From contig CAVTND010000012.1 of assembly GCA_963735955.1 (NCBI GenBank), positions 310,001 to 374,000 of the forward strand: a stretch of 64,000 nucleotides of DNA, written 5' to 3'. The notes below the pieces were generated by a model. The model made no database searches. It saw nothing but the letters and a program-made list of their open reading frames with translations, and was not told where the DNA came from. The DNA comes from CAVTND01 sp963735955 (lineage in GTDB: Bacteria > Pseudomonadota > Gammaproteobacteria > Burkholderiales > Burkholderiaceae_F). The translations under genes and the position numbers were made by a program. Of this stretch, positions 1-12,775 are shown one piece after another. Numbering within the stretch: the stretch's first letter is position 1; each line of letters opens with the position of its first letter.

Positions 1-1
1 C

Positions 2-1474
2 GCAATCGAGTCGCCGCTGGAAGAGGCGCCGCGCCTGTCCGAACGCATTCACAACCGCGTGTTGCTCAAGCGCGAGGACCTGCAGCCGGTCAAGAGCTTC
101 AAGCTGCGCGGTGCATACAACAAGATGTCCCGTTTGCCGCGCGAGGAACTGAAGCGCGGAGTGATCGCAGCGTCGGCTGGCAATCACGCGCAGGGCGTGG
201 CACTGGCGGCGCAGGCGCTGGGTTGCCGAGCCGTGATCGTGATGCCGGTGACTACTCCGCAGGTCAAGGTTGACGCCGTGCGCGTGCGTGGCGCCGAAGT
301 AATACTGCACGGCGATTCGTATTCCGATGCCTACGCGCACGCGCTCGAGCTGCAGGCCAGGAAGAAGCTCAGCTTCGTGCATCCGTTCGACGACCCGGAC
401 GTGATCGCGGGCCAGGGCACGATCGCGATGGAAATCCTGCGCCAGCACCATCCGGTTGACCACGGCCCGATTCATGCGGTGTTTGTCGCGGTCGGCGGCG
501 GCGGCTTGATCGCCGGCGTGGCGGCCTACATCAAGGCGCTTGAGCCGTCGATCAAGGTGATCGGTGTGCAGACCGTGGACTCGGACGCCATGGCGCGTTC
601 GCTCGAAGCCGGCCGCCGCGTGCAGTTGCATGACGTCGGGCTCTTTTCCGACGGCACCGCGGTGCGCATGGTCGGTGAGGAGACCTTTCGGCTCGCGCGC
701 CAGTTTGTCGACGAGATCGTGCGGGTCGACACGGATGCGATCTGCGCGGCGATCAAGGACGTGTTCGCCGATACGCGGTCGATCCTCGAGCCGGCCGGAG
801 CGCTGGCGATTGCCGGCATGAAGGCCTATGCGGCGCGCGAAAAGCTGAAGGGCGCAACTCTGGTGGCCATAGCCTGCGGCGCCAACATGAATTTCGACCG
901 CCTGCGCTTCGTGGCCGAGCGCACCGAAGTCGGCGAAGCGCGCGAAGCACTGTTCGCCGTGACGATTCCCGAGGAGCGCGGCAGCTTCAAGCGATTCTGC
1001 GAGCTGGTCGGAGCGCGCAACGTGACCGAGTTCAACTACCGGATTTCCGATCCGACCCAGGCGCACGTGTTCGTCGGCATCAGTACCGCGAGTGCCGGTG
1101 ACAACGTCAAGCTGGCGTCGCTGTTCAAGAAGCACGGCTACGCAACCGTGGACCTGACGCACGATGAACTCGCCGCCGAGCATGTGCGCTACATGGTCGG
1201 CGGCCAGAGCGCGCTTGCGGCCGGCGAGGTGATCTATCGCTTTGAGTTTCCCGAACGTCCGGGCGCCCTGATGAAGTTTTTGACCAGCATGGCGCCAAGT
1301 TGGAACATTTCGATGTTCCACTATCGAAACCAGGGCGCCGATTACTCGCGCGTGCTGGTGGGTCTCCAGGTACCCAAGGGCGAGCGCACTGCGTTCAAGG
1401 AGTTTCTCGCTACTCTCGGCTACCGTCACTGGGAGGAAACCAGCAATCCGGCCTACCGCTTGTTCCTCGGCTAG
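2..1474 (+). CDS. ilvA: Threonine ammonia-lyase, biosynthetic (5' truncated by window edge)
   Basis: PLP enzyme that deaminates threonine to 2-oxobutanoate, the first committed step of isoleucine synthesis in the cytoplasm. The frame is open from base 2, so the first ~30 codons lie outside the window. The PLP lysine sits in SFKLRGAY near the start and the phosphate-binding glycine loop is VGGGGLIAG. The C-terminal ~150 residues form the two ACT-like allosteric repeats (AEHVRYMVGG...EFPERPGALMKFL), so this is the long isoleucine-sensitive form rather than the short catabolic TdcB. The reading frame is intact to the TAG. The next gene follows 66 bp downstream on the same strand. Confidence 0.95.
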   Translation, partial: AIESPLEEAPRLSERIHNRVLLKREDLQPVKSFKLRGAYNKMSRLPREELKRGVIAASAGNHAQGVALAAQALGCRAVIVMPVTTPQVKVDAVRVRGAEVILHGDSYSDAYAHALELQARKKLSFVHPFDDPDVIAGQGTIAMEILRQHHPVDHGPIHAVFVAVGGGGLIAGVAAYIKALEPSIKVIGVQTVDSDAMARSLEAGRRVQLHDVGLFSDGTAVRMVGEETFRLARQFVDEIVRVDTDAICAAIKDVFADTRSILEPAGALAIAGMKAYAAREKLKGATLVAIACGANMNFDRLRFVAERTEVGEAREALFAVTIPEERGSFKRFCELVGARNVTEFNYRISDPTQAHVFVGISTASAGDNVKLASLFKKHGYATVDLTHDELAAEHVRYMVGGQSALAAGEVIYRFEFPERPGALMKFLTSMAPSWNISMFHYRNQGADYSRVLVGLQVPKGERTAFKEFLATLGYRHWEETSNPAYRLFLG

Positions 1475-1540
1475 TCGCCGGACTTGATATTGCTGCCGCC
1501 GCCCAGAAATGTCGCGCTGAAACGAACCCGAAGAGGCGCC

Positions 1541-1987
1541 ATGGCCACCATCACCTCGCCGTTTACGGTTAGCAGTGCAAACGACCGTAAGCGTCGCGCG
1601 CGCGAGCAGCTCACATTGATCGCTCGATTGATGGATTCAGCGATCGAGGTTCCACTACTGCGTACGCGAGTCGGTCTGGACGCGCTGCTCGGTGTCGTGC
1701 CGGTCGCCGGCGATCTGCTCTCGGCCGCGATTGGCTTGATCATGGTCATGCATGCGCGCGAACTCGGCGCCTCCCGCTGGCTCCAGGCAAAGATGGTCCG
1801 CAACCTCCTGCTCGACGCCGCCATCGGCGTGGTTCCGCTGGCGGGAGATTTCGCTGATATCTACTTCCGCGCCCATCTGCGCAACCTGCGTCTGCTGCAG
1901 AAGGAACTGGGCGAACCGTTTCTGGACGGTGATGTCGTGCGCACGTCCGGTCAGCATCGCAGCTTGCGGACGCGGTCAAGCAAGTGA
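1541..1987 (+). CDS. DUF4112 family membrane protein
   Basis: Small protein of 148 residues with the DUF4112 signature: ARLMDSAIEVPLLRTRVGLD, then LLGVVPVAGDLLSAAIGL and a second hydrophobic stretch AAIGVVPLAGDFADIYF. The repeated GVVP-AGD pattern is typical of the family, whose function is unknown; two membrane-embedded segments are likely. I chose the ATG at 1541 because AAGAGG lies 5 bp upstream; an in-frame TTG at 1484 would add 19 residues that look non-coding. No obvious partner; it lies directly behind ilvA and may be read through from it. Confidence 0.8.
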   Translation: MATITSPFTVSSANDRKRRAREQLTLIARLMDSAIEVPLLRTRVGLDALLGVVPVAGDLLSAAIGLIMVMHARELGASRWLQAKMVRNLLLDAAIGVVPLAGDFADIYFRAHLRNLRLLQKELGEPFLDGDVVRTSGQHRSLRTRSSK

Positions 1988-2202
1988 TCGTCCAATCCGA
2001 GCGGTCTGAAACCTCCACTCTTCACGCGTGACCCGCGTCGAGGAGTTTTCACCCGACCTCGACCAGAACCGCCCACTGCGCACGGTCTCTCGGATTACCC
2101 GGGATCCCGCATTAAGGCGCCGAATATCGGTCGTTATGACGATCCGCCGTTAGCCAAGCGCGGCAGACAATCGGGTCGCACGAAAAGACCGACAAGCGGC
2201 GA

Positions 2203-2406
2203 ATGAGCGAGACCTCTGCGACAAAATATGAACTCTGGAAGCTCGGGGAGGGCTATACCTTCTTCCCCGAAGACAACGAGCGCGCGCGGGGTCTGCTCGA
2301 GCCAGGCGCGAAACTTGCGTGGACAGTCGAGGCAAGGTCCTGGGTTGAAGCGCGGGCAAGAATGCACGAGTACCTGGGCAGGGGCCAGCGCAAGCACGCG
2401 AAGTAG
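2203..2406 (+). CDS. Small conserved hypothetical protein (67 aa)
   Basis: Short acidic-to-basic protein starting MSETSATKYELWKLGEGYTF, followed by a stretch ending in LLEPGAKLAWTVEARSWVEA. The pattern YELW...GEGY-F-P...LLEPGA--W-VEA-SW-EA resembles small uncharacterised proteobacterial proteins I have seen, but I cannot name a function. There is no signal peptide or membrane segment. The 215 bp before it (1988-2202) show no gene or clear signal. Codon usage agrees with the neighbours. Confidence 0.6.
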   Translation: MSETSATKYELWKLGEGYTFFPEDNERARGLLEPGAKLAWTVEARSWVEARARMHEYLGRGQRKHAK

Positions 2407-2478
2407 TCGACATGGCGATCAGCGGCCATCGACGCAGCCAAGCTGCATTACGGCAAAGCGGACCGCGGCACCTCGGCC

Positions 2479-3562
2479 TCAAACCGCAGCCATCGCATGC
2501 TCCCCGCGTCCGCGGCGAGCGGCAGCGAGGCGATCGAATTCGACCGCCACCTGGTCGTCGTGTCGGCCCAGTTCGTCGAGTTCAAGATCCGCAAACTTCA
2601 TCACGTCCATGTCGGCAAGTGCTTTTCGAATGCGAGGTCCCCACAGGCCGATATCCTTCAGCGTCGGCACGATCCGAGTGAAGAGCCCGCTGCGGAACTG
2701 CTTCATCTGCGACGAGTTCTCGACAAACTCCGTGCACTCGGCAACGGGTAGACCGCAGCGACCCCACACCTCTTCCGCCTGGAATCGGTCGCGCATGAGG
2801 TAGAGCGCCTCGACGCAGAACTCCTCGCGCTCGTCGCGCTCGTGCTGTTCCAGGTGCGGGTAGAAGTCGCGCAGAGCGAGGCGCCCGAACGCCACATGCC
2901 GCGCCTCGTCCTGCATGACGTAGGCGTTGATGGACCGGCCGAGCGGATCCTTGGCGGCGTCCCGGATGACATTGAATGCCGCCAGCGCCAGCCCTTCGAT
3001 GATCACCTGCATTGCGAGGTAGGTCATGTCCCAGCGTCGGTCCGTCACGCCCTGGCTGATCAGCGTTGCGAGGTGAACGTTGATCGGATAGGCCATGCCG
3101 AGCTTCTCGAGCAGGTAGCGCTTGTAGACCTCGACGTGGCGCGCCTCGTCGATGACCTGAGTGGCGGCGTAGAACTTGGAGTCCAGGTCGGGAACGGTCT
3201 GGACAATCTTCGCGGTGCAGATCAGTGCCCCCTGCTCGCCGTGCAGGAACTGCGAGAAGCGCCAGCTCTCGAAGTGGTGCCGTACCTCGCCGCGCTCCCG
3301 CGGCGACAGCCCATCCCACACGCGGGAGCCGAAGATCGGGATGAACTCGTCCGGGAAGCCCATCGGATTGTCGAGATCGACATCGACCGACCAATCGACG
3401 CGGTCGGTCGCGTTCCACTGGCTTGCCTTGCCCTTCTCGTAGAGATTCAGGAGCTTGTCCCGGCCTTCGTCGTATTCCCAGTTGAAGACCGTGGTGAGCT
3501 TCGTGGCCCGGAATCCGCCACTGTGTCTCCTCGACCGGAAGCGTGTAGGTACGGGTGCTCAT
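2479..3562 (-). CDS. Ferritin-like di-iron domain protein (one frame change near 3515)
   Basis: About 360 residues after correction. Two carboxylate/histidine motifs typical of the ferritin/RNR-R2 fold are visible, DEARHVEVY and DEARHVAFG, each preceded by a further Glu-containing helix (HGEQGAL and IIEGLAL), giving the four-helix di-iron ligand set. Likely a soluble oxidase or oxygenase; the substrate cannot be read from sequence. The start is the ATG at 3562 (MSTRTYTLPVEETQWRI) with GGAGGA 7 bp upstream. At about 3515 the frame changes because of one extra C; removing it joins QWRI to RATKLTTVFNWEYDEG, and the downstream 294-residue frame is then uninterrupted. Confidence 0.75.
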
Positions 3563-3724
3563 CAGCGGTCCTCCGTTTCCAATTTCACAGCGATCCGACC
3601 CGAAAATGGTCGCGAACTCCAGTGGCGTTTTCAGCTCCGGCAAGCGTCACGTCGTAAGAGCTAGTTGCTCGGAAACTCCTGAAAAATCGTACCGAGAGTG
3701 CCTGCGCGACTCAATGCCTCTGAA

Positions 3725-3738
3725 CGTGAATATTCACG
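3725..3738. repeat. 14-bp perfect palindrome in the 3563-3924 gap
   Basis: CGTGAATATTCACG is a perfect palindrome in the 362-bp space between the ferritin-like gene (leftward) and the ECF sigma gene (rightward). Its position and symmetry suit a dimeric repressor or activator site, but no other copy was noticed. Apart from this I see no gene or riboswitch in the gap; an open frame there (3555-3902) has no recognisable content. Confidence 0.35.
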
Positions 3739-3924
3739 AGCCGGACATTCGGCCATTCGCCCGTCAGGTGTCCGCCCTGAACAATGCCCACGCCGAAAGC
3801 TTGACCAGCGCGGTCGAGTACTGCGCTTACCCCTTGCCTAGTGGTCGGACCTGCGCTCAATATGGCTTGTGCGTCCGGGGACGCGCGATCTTGGATCGGT
3901 AAACGACGATCGAGCAGACCTGCG

Positions 3925-4480
3925 ATGACCGACCTCACGCAGCTGATCCGCCAGGTCAGCGCTGGCGATGCCGGCGCGCGCGACGAGCTCTTCGCCGCGG
4001 CCTACTCCGAGCTGCGCAGGCTCGCGCACGCCCGGCTGCGCGACGGCGGCCGCAACACCGTCCTCGACACCACCGCCCTGGTGCACGAGTCGTACCTGAA
4101 GTTTCTGGGCGCCGGCCAGCTGCGGGCAGAGGACCGACGCGCGTTCTTTGCCTACGCCTCGCGCGTGATGCGCTCGGTCATCATCGATTCGGTGCGCGAA
4201 CGACAGGCCGAGCGGCATGGCGGCGGCGCCGAGCGCCTCACGCTGTCGCACCCAGCTGCTGGACAACGCGAACGGCGGCAATGAAGACGTGCTGCGCGTC
4301 AATGAGGCGCTGGACGCTCTGGCCCAGGCCGAGCCGCGCCTGGCGCAGGTCGTCGAGATGCGCTACTTCGGCGGCTACACCGAGGCCGAGATCGCCGAGG
4401 CGCTGGAGCTCACCGAGCGCACGGTGCGGCGCGACTGGGACAAGGCGCGTCTGCTGCTGGGTGCGATGCTGAAGGACTGA
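3925..4480 (+). CDS. ECF-type RNA polymerase sigma factor (one frame change near 4248)
   Basis: About 184 residues after removing one extra base near 4248. Region 2 is seen in LFAAAYSELRRLAHARL...DTTALVHESYLKFL...AFFAYASRVMRSVIIDSVR and region 4 in RYFGGYTEAEIAEALELTER followed by TVRRDWDKAR. The TTALVHE-YLKL and MR-ilID-aR pattern is that of the ECF subgroup found next to Ser/Thr kinases. The next reading frame, starting 17 bp after its stop, is a Ser/Thr kinase, so the kinase probably gates this sigma factor or its regulon. No anti-sigma factor gene is present beside it. Start ATG 3925; no strong ribosome binding site. Confidence 0.8.
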
Positions 4481-4496
4481 CCGTAAACGGGCTGCG

Positions 4497-7521
<3,025 letters not shown>

Positions 7522-7792
7522 ACTCTGTGCCAATAGCCTCATGAACCGCTTTCCTGCTGTTGCGCGCCCGACTTCAGCGCGATTCGGCTCCACGTTGAGA
7601 AGAACGCAACAGCCGGGCGATGAATCTTCAGTTCTCGGTGAGTACTTTCCAGTGACGAGCTACATGACCAAGTCGGATTTTGAGCGGAGGGGCTGCTCGA
7701 AACGCTGATGGGCAATCTACTCTTGGCTCGACGAATATGAGAGGCGTGCAGTCGCGCGCTCAACAGATCCTTGTCCATTGCAGGAGGTGTCG

Positions 7793-8506
7793 ATGAGCAC
7801 ATTCGTTCTGGTTCATGGCGCATGGGGCGGCGCCTGGTGCTGGTTCAAGGTCATTCCGTTGCTGCAAGAAAGTGGACACCAGGTCATTGCGCTCGATCTT
7901 CCGTCGCACGGAGTCGACAAGAGAGCGACCGCTTCGGCATCACTGGAGGCGTATGCCGAGCGGGTCGGCGAAGTCCTGGATGCCTGCAAGGAACCGGTGG
8001 TTCTGGTCGGCCACAGCATGGGTGGCATCGTGATTTCGCGCGCGGCCGAGCTGAGACCGGCCAAGGTCGCAAAGCTCGTTTACGTCACGGCGTTTTTACT
8101 TCACGATGGGCAAACCTTGATGGAGATGCTGCAAGCGGATGCGCAGGGACAGGTATTGCCGAGTGTCGTGTTCAGCGAAGACCAAGGCAGTGCGACCTTG
8201 AAGGAAGAAGCCCTGCGGCCGGTGTTCGGTGCAGACTGCACGGACGCCGATCTTGCGCTAGCCAGGACGCTGGTAGTCCCTCAGGCGGTGGCACCGTTCA
8301 CCACGCCAGTGCGTACCAGCGCCGGGAACTGGGGAAAGATCCCGCGGGTTTATGTCGAGTGTGTAAACGACAACGCCATTTCGATTGCTTTGCAACGTGC
8401 GATGTACGCAGCGTTGCCATGCCAGCGCGTCGTTACGATGGAAACCAGTCATATGCCGATGCTGGCCGCGCCGGAAGCGCTCGCGGGCCATCTGATGCGC
8501 CTCTAA
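7793..8506 (+). CDS. Alpha/beta-fold hydrolase (esterase-like)
   Basis: Intact 237-residue protein. It opens MSTFVLVHGAWGGAWCW, the HGAWGG oxyanion motif of the EstC/salicylate-esterase-like branch; the nucleophile elbow is GHSMGG, an acid candidate lies in CVNDNAIS, and the catalytic histidine in METSHMPML. Cytoplasmic, no signal peptide. The start at 7793 is preceded by a strong CAGGAGGT. The 271 bp before it hold no gene I can support. A Baeyer-Villiger-type monooxygenase starts 62 bp downstream, so this enzyme may hydrolyse the ester or lactone made by that enzyme; this is inference from context only. Confidence 0.85.
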   Translation: MSTFVLVHGAWGGAWCWFKVIPLLQESGHQVIALDLPSHGVDKRATASASLEAYAERVGEVLDACKEPVVLVGHSMGGIVISRAAELRPAKVAKLVYVTAFLLHDGQTLMEMLQADAQGQVLPSVVFSEDQGSATLKEEALRPVFGADCTDADLALARTLVVPQAVAPFTTPVRTSAGNWGKIPRVYVECVNDNAISIALQRAMYAALPCQRVVTMETSHMPMLAAPEALAGHLMRL

Positions 8507-8568
8507 GGATGGACCTTCTGCGCAAGACCTGATCGGCTTTGGGCTTTCCAGGAAAGGGTCGACCGAAG

Positions 8569-10182
8569 ATGAACGATTCGAAGCGCGCATCCGTATCGGA
8601 CCTGGACGTGTTGATCGTCGGTGCCGGTTTTGCCGGGCTGTACATGTTGTTCAAGGCACGCAAGAGTGGTCTGAAGGCTCGGGTTGTCGAAGCGGCAGCC
8701 GGCGTTGGCGGCACCTGGTACTGGAACCGGTATCCGGGCGCGCGGGTCGACGTCGAGAGCATGGAATATTCGTTCGGATTCTCCGACGAGCTGCAGCAGA
8801 AATGGCATTGGGCGGAGCGCTACGCCCCACAAGCGGAACTGCTGCGGTATGCCAACCATGTGGCGGATCGGTTCGCACTGCGCGATGAAATCCAGCTGAA
8901 CACGCGCATCACCGGTGCCCGGTTCGACGAGAGCACAAAACGCTGGCACGCCCGCGCTGATACCGGCGAGGCATGGTCGGCCCGGTTCCTGGTGATGGCC
9001 AGTGGTCCGCTGTCATCCCCGAACACGCCGGCGTTCAAGGGGCTCGAGTCATTTGCCGGACCGGTGTATCACACGGCGAAGTGGCCGGAAGAATCGGTGG
9101 ATTTCACCGGCCAGCGAGTCGGGATCGTCGGCACGGGCTCCTCGGGTGTCCAGGCCATCCCGCTGATCGCCCAGCAAGCCAGCGAGCTGACCGTGTTCCA
9201 GCGCGCCGCAACCTACTCCGTCCCGGCGCACAACGGGCCGCTCGATCCTGCCTACGAGGCGCGGATCAAGGCCGACTACGCGGGCTTTCGAGCGCGCAAT
9301 CGCCAGCAAATGGTCGCTTTCGGTTCGGAAAGGCCGATGAGCCAGGTATCGGCGCTGGCGGTCGGCACGGAAGAGCGTGAGGCGGCGTTCGAGGAACGCT
9401 GGCGCATCGGGGGACTCAGCCTCCTCCTCGCGTTCGGCGACATCCTGACCGATGCGCGCGCGAACGCGCTGGCCGCCGAATTTGTCCGAGGCAAGATCCG
9501 CTCGCTCGTGCATGACCCGGAAACTGCCCGCCTGCTGTCACCGACGCACGCAATCGGCTGCAAGCGGATGTGCGTCGACAGCGGCTACTACGAAACCTTC
9601 AATCGCCCCAACGTCCGGCTCGTCGACGTGAGCGAGCACCCGATTGACGAGATCACACCGGTCGGACTGAAGACCCTTGGCCGTGAATTTGAGCTCGACG
9701 CCCTGGTGCTGGCGACGGGGTTTGACGCGATTACCGGCACCATGATGCGGCTCGATCTGCGCGGCCGCGGCGGGATGAGAATCCAGCAGAAGTGGGGCGC
9801 AGGCCCGCTCAACTACCTCGGTCTGATGATCGCGGAATTTCCGAACCTCTTCAACATGATCGGCCCGGGCTGCCCGGCGGCGTTCACCAACGTGATGGTG
9901 TCGATCGAACACCATGTGGACTGGATCGTCGAGTGCATCGCCTATCTCGACGCGCATGGTCGGGCGACGATCGAGGCGACCGAACATGCTGAAGCGGACT
10001 GGGTCGCGCATGTCAATGCGGTGGCGCAGACCACCGTGTTCCTGTCGTGCAATTCCTGGTACCTGGGGGCGAACATTCCGGGCAAGCCCCGGATCTTCAT
10101 GCCGCTGTTCGGTTTCCCGCCTTACGTCGAGAAGTGCACTGAAGTCGCCCGAAACGGCTACGAGGGGTTCGCGTTGGCGTAG
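8569..10182 (+). CDS. Flavin-containing monooxygenase, Baeyer-Villiger type
   Basis: Intact 537-residue protein. The FAD-binding GAGFAG is at residues ~18-23 and the NADPH-binding GTGSSG at ~188-193. Between them FAGPVYHTAKWP (residues 162-173) fits the Baeyer-Villiger fingerprint FxGxxxHxxxWP, and GTWYWNRYPGARVD is the usual type I BVMO segment. Expected reaction: NADPH- and O2-dependent insertion of oxygen next to a ketone to give an ester or lactone. Substrate unknown; cyclohexanone-, steroid- and phenylacetone-type enzymes share these motifs. The ATG at 8569 was chosen because the flavin fold begins soon after; a TTG at 8539 is possible. Probably co-transcribed with the hydrolase upstream. 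Confidence 0.9.
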   Translation: MNDSKRASVSDLDVLIVGAGFAGLYMLFKARKSGLKARVVEAAAGVGGTWYWNRYPGARVDVESMEYSFGFSDELQQKWHWAERYAPQAELLRYANHVADRFALRDEIQLNTRITGARFDESTKRWHARADTGEAWSARFLVMASGPLSSPNTPAFKGLESFAGPVYHTAKWPEESVDFTGQRVGIVGTGSSGVQAIPLIAQQASELTVFQRAATYSVPAHNGPLDPAYEARIKADYAGFRARNRQQMVAFGSERPMSQVSALAVGTEEREAAFEERWRIGGLSLLLAFGDILTDARANALAAEFVRGKIRSLVHDPETARLLSPTHAIGCKRMCVDSGYYETFNRPNVRLVDVSEHPIDEITPVGLKTLGREFELDALVLATGFDAITGTMMRLDLRGRGGMRIQQKWGAGPLNYLGLMIAEFPNLFNMIGPGCPAAFTNVMVSIEHHVDWIVECIAYLDAHGRATIEATEHAEADWVAHVNAVAQTTVFLSCNSWYLGANIPGKPRIFMPLFGFPPYVEKCTEVARNGYEGFALA

Positions 10183-10253
10183 GAAAAAGAGAGGGGCCGA
10201 GAAGGCTCGACGATTGCCGACTGATGTTCCAGGAAGCAGTCGCTCCACACGGC

Positions 10254-10664
10254 TCAACGCCGCGGGCGGTCGCGCGAAGGAATCCGGTACAGCCAGACCG
10301 CCAGGACCACGCCCAGGATGGCAAGCACCGCCTTCAGCCAGAGCGGCTTGACGAAGAAGATGGTCGACGCTGCGAGCGTGGCGCTCATCAGCACGATCGC
10401 CATGATCTTGGTCCGATAGGGAATGCTGCGGTGAGTTTCCCATTCGAGGATCATCGGGCCAAAGGTCCGGTTCGCCAGCAGGCGCTGATGCAGGCGCGGT
10501 GAGGCCCGCGCATAACAGGCGGCCGCGAGCAGGACAAAAGGGGTCGTCGGCAGCAGCGGCGTGAAGATGCCGATGATGCCGAGCACCAGGGCAACCGAGC
10601 CCGCCGCGATCAGCAGCCAGCGTGCCGGCGTTGACACCGTCGGACGCGTCGATTCCGGAATCAA
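10254..10664 (-). CDS. DUF454 (YbaN-like) inner-membrane protein
   Basis: Small membrane protein with the DUF454 pattern: GIIGIFTPLLPTTPFVLLAA, CYARASPRLHQRLL, FGPMILEWETHRSIPYRTK, then two hydrophobic helices. Function of the family is unknown. The proposed TTG start (10664) overlaps the stop of the upstream gene as TTGA, which suggests translational coupling; an open frame continues further upstream but overlaps conserved codons of that gene, so I do not use it. Frame intact. Confidence 0.75.
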   Translation of the reverse strand: MIPESTRPTVSTPARWLLIAAGSVALVLGIIGIFTPLLPTTPFVLLAAACYARASPRLHQRLLANRTFGPMILEWETHRSIPYRTKIMAIVLMSATLAASTIFFVKPLWLKAVLAILGVVLAVWLYRIPSRDRPRR

Positions 10665-12722
10665 ACCCCCGCCTTGTCGTGCGGAGTGCTGCCAGTACCG
10701 GTCGCGAACGTCGGGCCAAACGCCGAATCGCGCGGCGGCCATAGAAATTGCGCGGGGTGCGACAGAAGTGTGCGGCGGATCGCCCGATAGACCTGCGCGC
10801 GGTCGGCGTCGGAGATATCCACCGCGCGCATGGCAACGCGCAGCGCGAGAGCGAAGCTGACCCCGACGTTCAGTGCTCCGATCAGTACCACGCCCGCGAC
10901 CGCGAGCCAGAAGGGCTTGGTTTGGAGTGCATCGAGCCGAGCGAAAATCCTGCGACAGCGACCTGGCCGGTGGAAAGTGTGACGTGCCGCACTTCCATCG
11001 GCAGACCGAAGAACTTCAATATCTCGGGAGTGAATCCGAGCAGCACGCCGAGGCCGATGTTGCCGGCCAGCCCGGCGATGTTCTGCTGCCACCAGTCCGC
11101 ACGATTGCTCGCGCCCTACTCGCCGAGCCGACGGACGAGGCGCGGGTCGATGGCGATCGCTCCGTGCACGCGACGCAGGGTGAAGGCGTTGTCGGCCCAT
11201 CCTGAGAAAAGACCGGACAGCCAGAGCAGCACTGCCGGTGTAGGTCGCAAAGATGAATGAGGGGCCGAGGATCGAGTGCGCCTCCAGGACTGCGCGCACC
11301 TTCGCGGTCGACACGGGATCGTGGTCCGTACGCGACCAGACAAACGCAATCAGCAAGTACGGCTGGCACGACCGCGGCGAGGTTGCCGAGCACCGATGCC
11401 ACCTGCGAACGCACCAGCGCGGCCGACTGGCCGACCAACGCTTCGAGTCGGCCAGGTGATCGAGCTCGTGCATCTGGGCGGCCAGGGCCGGCGCCGTCAT
11501 CGCCGGCTGCTTGGTTGCCACGGTGAAATGCACGAGCGCGATCAGGACGAAGACGCCCGCATAGTTGAGTGACGCGGTGAATTCCTTCCCAGAAGGGTGG
11601 CAGCTGCGCGGACACGATTGCGAACTTGAAGTAGACGGCGATCGTCATCAATGCGCCACCGCCGGCGCTGATCAGCAGCATGCTTGCGGTACTGCGCACG
11701 GCTCGCCGCGATGTAGTGCTCGCCGGCCTCCGCGTTGCGTTCGGCGATGCGCCGCGACAGCAGGCGGATGTTCTCGCGCCACAGCGCGCGCACGCCGCGC
11801 AGCTGGTGCTCGCGTCGCACTCCTCGATGACCGAGCGGAGAATCCGGTGCGGCTCGGGTGCGTGCAACGTTCGGCGAGGCGCGTCAGACGCGACAGGTGC
11901 GCGCGGGTTCGCTCGCTGCGATAGAAAAGATCGACCGAGACACCGGTGGCGGTGAAATGCTCAGGCAGCGTTTCGAGCAAGGCGATGCACTCGGCGACGA
12001 CGGCTGTCGAGTTCTGCGCCGTAGGTCTCGTCGGGCGTCGCCAGAAATGCTTCGACTACGCTGACGAGGCGACCGAACGGGCTTGCGATTGCGCTGGTGT
12101 TGGCAAACCGGCTGCGCAGATCCGCCGACAGGCCGGTCGCCTGAGCTTCCGAGGCCATGGTCAGCATCGCCGCGGCCAGTTGCGGGCGAACGTGCGCGTG
12201 CGTGACTTCGTCGACAAAGAGCCGCGCGAGCCGGGTCGCGTCCACGTCCGACACGCGGTCGAGCCAGGCCAGGGTAGTCGGCGCGCCCAGCAATTCAGCC
12301 GTCAGGGAGGCGGCATCGTGGTGCACGTCCGGGATTGGCAGGAACAGCGCCAGCACGCGCTCGTACGCTTCTCTGAGGAAGCCGCCGCGCCGCGGAATTC
12401 CGCCGGACGCTGTCAGCTCTTCGACATCAAGCGCCTTCATGACGCCAGTCAGTACTGATCTGACGGCAGCTCCGGCATCGGTGCCACGTTCCACGAGTTG
12501 CACCAGGAAGCGCACGCGAGCGAGAGCGCGGCCGATGCCTTCCTCGTCGTCGGGTCCGCGGAGGTCCTTCTCGATCCAGCGCAGCGCCCCGCGCAGCCAT
12601 TCGACGCGGTCACGATCGTTCTTGATCGTCGTGGCCGCACGGACCAGGGCATCGAGCTCGGGCGCCTCGCTTTCGATCGACGCTGCAGAGCGTCGCCATG
12701 GCCAGCGGAAACCGCGCGGCAT
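10661..12722 (-). pseudogene. Site-specific recombinase (Gcr/SpecificRecomb) family protein, frame interrupted ~9 times
   Basis: Read across frames the 2.06 kb span gives a full-length ~690-residue member of the SpecificRecomb (Gcr) family common in beta-proteobacteria. Recognisable segments in order: an N-terminal helical region to about 12040; LLETLPEHFTATGVSVDLFY; ILRSVIEECD; VRALWRENIRLLSRRIAERN; LLISAGGGALMTIAVYFKF; FTASLNYAGVFVLIALVHFT; LVRSQVASVLGNLAAVVPAV; SILGPSFIFATYT; LSGLFSGWADNAFTLRR; GLPMEVRHVTLSTG; and hydrophobic PFWLAVAGVVLIGALNVGVS. The family is named recombinase but is membrane-like and its role is unproven. Besides frame changes there is an in-frame TAG at about 11116. 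Either a decayed gene or a badly resolved sequence stretch. Confidence 0.7.
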
Positions 12723-12775
12723 CAGCAATCAGTCGCGTTAGCGACGCCGCGCGGGTCAGGTCCAGGCCGTCCGCG

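Noticed and set aside
2842..3657. 271-codon plus-strand frame
   Set aside because: Antisense of the ferritin-like gene.
9538..10836. 432-codon minus-strand frame spanning the BVMO and DUF454 region
   Set aside because: Frame noise; it crosses two real genes on opposite strands.
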